In this document: piece by piece, positions 61,280 through 64,000 of the stretch
How the letters are laid out: each line of letters starts with the position of its first letter
Numbering within the stretch: the first letter of the stretch is position 1
Assembly (NCBI GenBank): GCA_029561455.1
Contig: JAKQIY010000074.1
Span: forward strand, 1 to 64,000
From: a bacterium
Lineage (GTDB): Bacteria; Zhuqueibacterota; Zhuqueibacteria; Residuimicrobiales; Krinioviventaceae
Reading direction: 5' to 3'
DNA length: 64,000 nt
Program-made: the position numbers and the translations under genes
The notes under the pieces: model-generated
Database searches by the model: none
The model's input: only the letters and a program-made list of their open reading frames with translations
Told to the model about the DNA's origin: nothing

Positions 61280-62923
61280 ATGCAGAATCATCACCAGATC
61301 GTTCAGGACCTTGTAAAGGAATATAAAAAAGTATTGAACAATCCGTCGCGGGAAACGTTGATAGAGGATTCGGTACAAAAAAAATGCGCAATTGTTATGA
61401 AAAACGGCACCCTTGCTACCTGGACTCCATCGGAATCCACCGGCAGAAGCCCCAAAGATACCTATATCGTCAAGCGGGCATCAACTGATAAGAATATCGA
61501 CTGGACTTCTCCCAATTGCGTCCCCATGGATGCGGATACATTTGAAATGATATTTGCAGATGCTATGATTACTTTGAAATCAAAAAGTACAGTATATGCT
61601 ATGGAACGGGTCGTCGGCGCCGATTCCACTTATGCTTTACCCATTCTGGCGGTAAGCGATAATCCACTCAGCGGGTTGTTCCTTGATAATATGTTTCGTC
61701 CTGTTCCCCAGGATATTCATAAAAGTATATTTGCTGAAAAGCCGTTTATGTTAATTTCATTGCCCTACAATAATGTTGATGCTAAAAAATATGAGGGGAA
61801 ACTGCGCAAGTTGCCGGATGGTAAAACCTCCGACCTGGTCGTAACCATTGATTTTGAAAAACGGGTTGGCATAGTTTATGGTTCCGCTTATATGGGCTCT
61901 ATGAAAAAGCTGATCTTTACGGTAATGAATTATTACCTGCCGGATGAGGGCATTTTACCGTTGCATTGTTCCGCCAATGAAGGCGTTAAAGGCGATTGCG
62001 CCCTGCTGCTGGGCCTGTCGGGAACCGGCAAGACAACTTTGTCCGCCGACCCGGAGCGGGCATTGCTTGGCGATGATGAACACGGCTGGAATGATACCGG
62101 CGTAGCGAATTTTGAATATGGCTGCTATGCCAAACTGATCAACCTGAATCCTGCCAAAGAACCGGATATCTATAAAGCGACTTTTCACCCGGATCATTAC
62201 TTAAAGCACGGCGCTATTGTGGAAAATTTGATGGTCTATCCCGATGGTTCTTTTGATCTGGACGACGAACGTTACACTCCGAATTCCCGCGGTTCTTACC
62301 CATTGCGTTATAATTCGAATGTTAAGGAATCAGCGGTCTCCGGCCATCCAACAACTATATTATTTTTAATGGCGGACGCTACCGGTGTTCTGCCGCCCGT
62401 GAGTAAAATGACCCCGGAACAGGCAATGTTCTGGTTTATTATGGGTTACACCTCTAAACTGGCCGGCACCGAAACCGGCATTACCGAACCGCAGGCGACC
62501 TTCTCCCGGTTTTTTGGCGCACCTTTTATGCCCAGAAATCCCGGAGATTATGCCGACTTGTTGGGTAAAAAGATGAAACAACACAATGTTCAGGTTTATG
62601 GGATCAATACCGGTTGGAGCGGCGGTTCATTCGGCGTCGGTAAGCGGATGGATATTACCCTGACCAGGGCAATGGTGCGTGCTGCCCTGAATGGTGATTT
62701 AAAGAAGGTGGAATATGTTAAAGATCCGATCTTTAAAATTTATATTCCCAAAGCCTGCCCGAATGTGCCGAACGAAGTTTTAAATCCGGTTAATACCTGG
62801 GCGGACAAAAACGCTTTTGCCGAAACCGCCAAAAAGCTGGCAAAGCAATTCAAAGATAATTTTGACAAGAATTTCCGCGGCAAAGTCGATGAAAAAATTG
62901 CCGCCGAATGCCCTGAAGCTTAA
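61280..62923 (+). CDS. pckA: Phosphoenolpyruvate carboxykinase (ATP)
   Basis: Converts oxaloacetate and ATP to PEP, CO2 and ADP, the entry step of gluconeogenesis, or runs in reverse for CO2 fixation in fermenters. The 547-residue protein has the expected length and motifs: the kinase-1a P-loop GLSGTGKTTLSADP (about 245-258), LGDDEHGW metal site, FEYGCYAKLINL and the Arg in NSRGSYPLRYN. The N-terminal SPKDTYIV is the conserved substrate Arg/Lys region (TGRSPKDTY, about 54-62). It pairs with the PPi-type PFK to give a PPi-economical, reversible glycolysis. Confidence 0.97.
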   Translation: MQNHHQIVQDLVKEYKKVLNNPSRETLIEDSVQKKCAIVMKNGTLATWTPSESTGRSPKDTYIVKRASTDKNIDWTSPNCVPMDADTFEMIFADAMITLKSKSTVYAMERVVGADSTYALPILAVSDNPLSGLFLDNMFRPVPQDIHKSIFAEKPFMLISLPYNNVDAKKYEGKLRKLPDGKTSDLVVTIDFEKRVGIVYGSAYMGSMKKLIFTVMNYYLPDEGILPLHCSANEGVKGDCALLLGLSGTGKTTLSADPERALLGDDEHGWNDTGVANFEYGCYAKLINLNPAKEPDIYKATFHPDHYLKHGAIVENLMVYPDGSFDLDDERYTPNSRGSYPLRYNSNVKESAVSGHPTTILFLMADATGVLPPVSKMTPEQAMFWFIMGYTSKLAGTETGITEPQATFSRFFGAPFMPRNPGDYADLLGKKMKQHNVQVYGINTGWSGGSFGVGKRMDITLTRAMVRAALNGDLKKVEYVKDPIFKIYIPKACPNVPNEVLNPVNTWADKNAFAETAKKLAKQFKDNFDKNFRGKVDEKIAAECPEA

Positions 62924-62936
62924 ATAATAATACACA

Positions 62937-63140
62937 GGCTGTATCAAAAGTACTTATTAAACAAAGGTCACTTGAAATACTAAAGCACACAAAATAAACT
63001 TGTCATTTCGAGCGAAGCGAGAAATCTTGTTTCTACAATATATTAAATACGAAAGATTCCTCATCGCTGCGCTCTTCGGAATGACAAGGATAGTTTTTTA
63101 CATAAGCAAAATCCCTCAATTTTTGACTTTTGATACAGCC
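62937..63140. mobile_element. 204-bp MITE-like element with 15-bp terminal inverted repeats
   Basis: GGCTGTATCAAAAGT at 62937-62951 is perfectly inverted at 63126-63140 (ACTTTTGATACAGCC). The inside holds the TTGTCATTTCGAGCGAAGCG / CGGAATGACAA inverted repeat (62999-63090) that also occurs at 11750-11836. The ends resemble those of some IS families (GGCTGTNTCAAAAG). No transposase is present and no clear target duplication is seen. Confidence 0.7.
62999..63090. repeat. TTGTCATTTCGAGCGAAGCG inverted repeat, second copy
   Basis: The arms TTGTCATTTCGAGCGAAGCG..AAATCTT and AAAGATTCCTC..TCTTCGGAATGACAA correspond to the repeat at 11750-11836. The inner portion differs. The rest of 63141-63596 shows no supported gene. 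Confidence 0.8.
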
Positions 63141-63596
63141 CTTAATGTTTTAGCGCCGTTATTATTTAAAAAGAAACCAGGGACTTTTATCCGGCTATCC
63201 TTTCTTAAAAAACTGTTGAACTCGCGGGGTTTACGTAAATTTTCTAGTGTGGCACATTTATTGTACATAATTACCCGGCAGGTAAATCAGGCCGGCGCTA
63301 TTTTTATTGCAAATTATTGAAATATTTAAAATTAAATTGCAAACCCCGGCTGGTGACTGTTGCTTGAAATGGGCGAAATATTATTGTCCAGTTATCAAAT
63401 GTGGCAGTTTGTATCTGGTCCCTGTCGGTTTTTATAATAAAACAGTGAGGAACTTTTTCAAGAAAAAGTTGCATCGCGGCCGCCATTCCCGGAATTGTAT
63501 TAAAAAGAATGAACCAGTTATTTGTTCTGAATAATTATGCTGCTTGAAAATGAGTGCCCTGTTTTGAACAGTATGTTCTAAATTATGAGGTAATTT

Positions 63597-63992
63597 ATGG
63601 GACAAACACAAATGCTTTTGCTGGTGCTGGTTCTTATTCTTATTGCCGTTGCTACTTTTGCCGGTATTGAGATGTTTAAATCCTGGGCGGATACCTCCAA
63701 CCTGGAGGCGGTAACCAATGATTTGCTTTATATGGCATCGCGGGCGCAGGAATATTATATGAAGCCGGCAGCCATGGGCGGCGGCGCCAATAGTTTTAAT
63801 GGGCTGACAATAGCGATTTTAACCGACAGACCGGAGAATGAAAACGGCGCCTATAGTATTGTGTCGGCAGATGATGATATCGTGGTGATCAAGGGCGAGG
63901 GCAACCGCGATTCGGACAAAGACGGTACCAATGTTATTGTGCACGCCAATGTTTTTGCCGACAGTGTGGGGGTCGAGTTCATAAACAAGTAA
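63597..63992 (+). CDS. Pilin-like / single-helix membrane-anchored protein
   Basis: A 131-residue protein beginning with a hydrophobic helix (MLLLVLVLILIAVATFAGIE, residues 5-24) right after a short polar start, followed by an alpha-helical part (TSNLEAVTNDLLYMASRAQEYYM) and a beta-rich C-terminus. That is the layout of type IV pilins or of Calditrichota-type pseudopilins, but the typical GFTLIE cleavage motif is absent (MGQTQM instead). GAGG is at 63586-63589, upstream of the ATG. It is complete, close to the window edge. Confidence 0.6.
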   Translation: MGQTQMLLLVLVLILIAVATFAGIEMFKSWADTSNLEAVTNDLLYMASRAQEYYMKPAAMGGGANSFNGLTIAILTDRPENENGAYSIVSADDDIVVIKGEGNRDSDKDGTNVIVHANVFADSVGVEFINK

Positions 63993-64000
63993 TCGACGGT

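Overview
The window looks like a chromosomal segment of a Gram-negative, probably anaerobic bacterium of the FCB group. Calditrichota, KSB1 or Marinimicrobia-like lineages would fit. The reasoning is that several secreted proteins end in the NYPNPFNP-type C-terminal sorting domain of the type IX secretion system (24975-28358, 33505-36339, 42856-44424, and a diverged form at 57516-59213). There are also Tat-exported oxidoreductases and enolase-superfamily enzymes, PPi-type phosphofructokinases, a single-cluster ferredoxin and frequent TTG starts. No rRNA, tRNA, phage or CRISPR array was found.

Layout. 227-2401: prephenate dehydratase and a PPi-type phosphofructokinase. 2402-3506: a gene-free stretch packed with short stem-loops. 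3519-7108: zinc-ribbon protein, purine permease with a DUF5020 outer-membrane partner, and a sigma54-promoted small exported protein whose 3' end is repeated three times. 7325-19657 (all minus strand): a hexuronate operon read from dctP towards 7325, with a TRAP transporter, LacI regulator, tagaturonate epimerase (uxaE), fructuronate reductase, 6-phosphogluconate dehydrogenase, another SDR, a LarA-like epimerase, a second PFK and a HAD hydrolase. A near-consensus promoter with a LacI-type palindrome precedes dctP. 19826-23354: ferredoxin and an SpmA-SpmB fusion gene. The 3' end of that gene recurs twice downstream, and each copy is separated from the previous one by a toxin-antitoxin module. 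23355-36339: exported Gfo/Idh/MocA enzyme, CotH-kinase T9SS protein, methyltransferase, orphan antitoxin, a cluster of two exported enzymes (RraA-like and mandelate-racemase-like) with a BASS-type transporter, and a giant repeat protein. 37256-45136: serC-serA, U32 protein, PpiC-type foldase and other housekeeping genes. 45291-49608: an aaRS-like protein, a BglII-type restriction-modification pair, a lipoprotein, a decayed GxxExxY gene and a radical SAM protein. 49825-63992: envelope proteins, an NAT-like enzyme, priA, cyclophilin, subtilase, patatin, pckA, a MITE-like element and a pilin-like protein.

How it fits together. Reversible PPi-PFK, pckA, serA/serC and pheA give central carbon and amino-acid metabolism. 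The hexuronate operon probably feeds fructuronate through mannonate and gluconate to 6-phosphogluconate and ribulose 5-phosphate, instead of using the KDG route. Exported enzymes and T9SS proteins suggest growth on plant or algal polymers. The most unusual structure is the spmAB 3'-end array (21340-22993). It looks like successive insertions of small toxin-antitoxin-bearing segments that each rebuild or carry the end of the target gene. The stem-loop arrays, in which stems change sequence but keep pairing, are the second.
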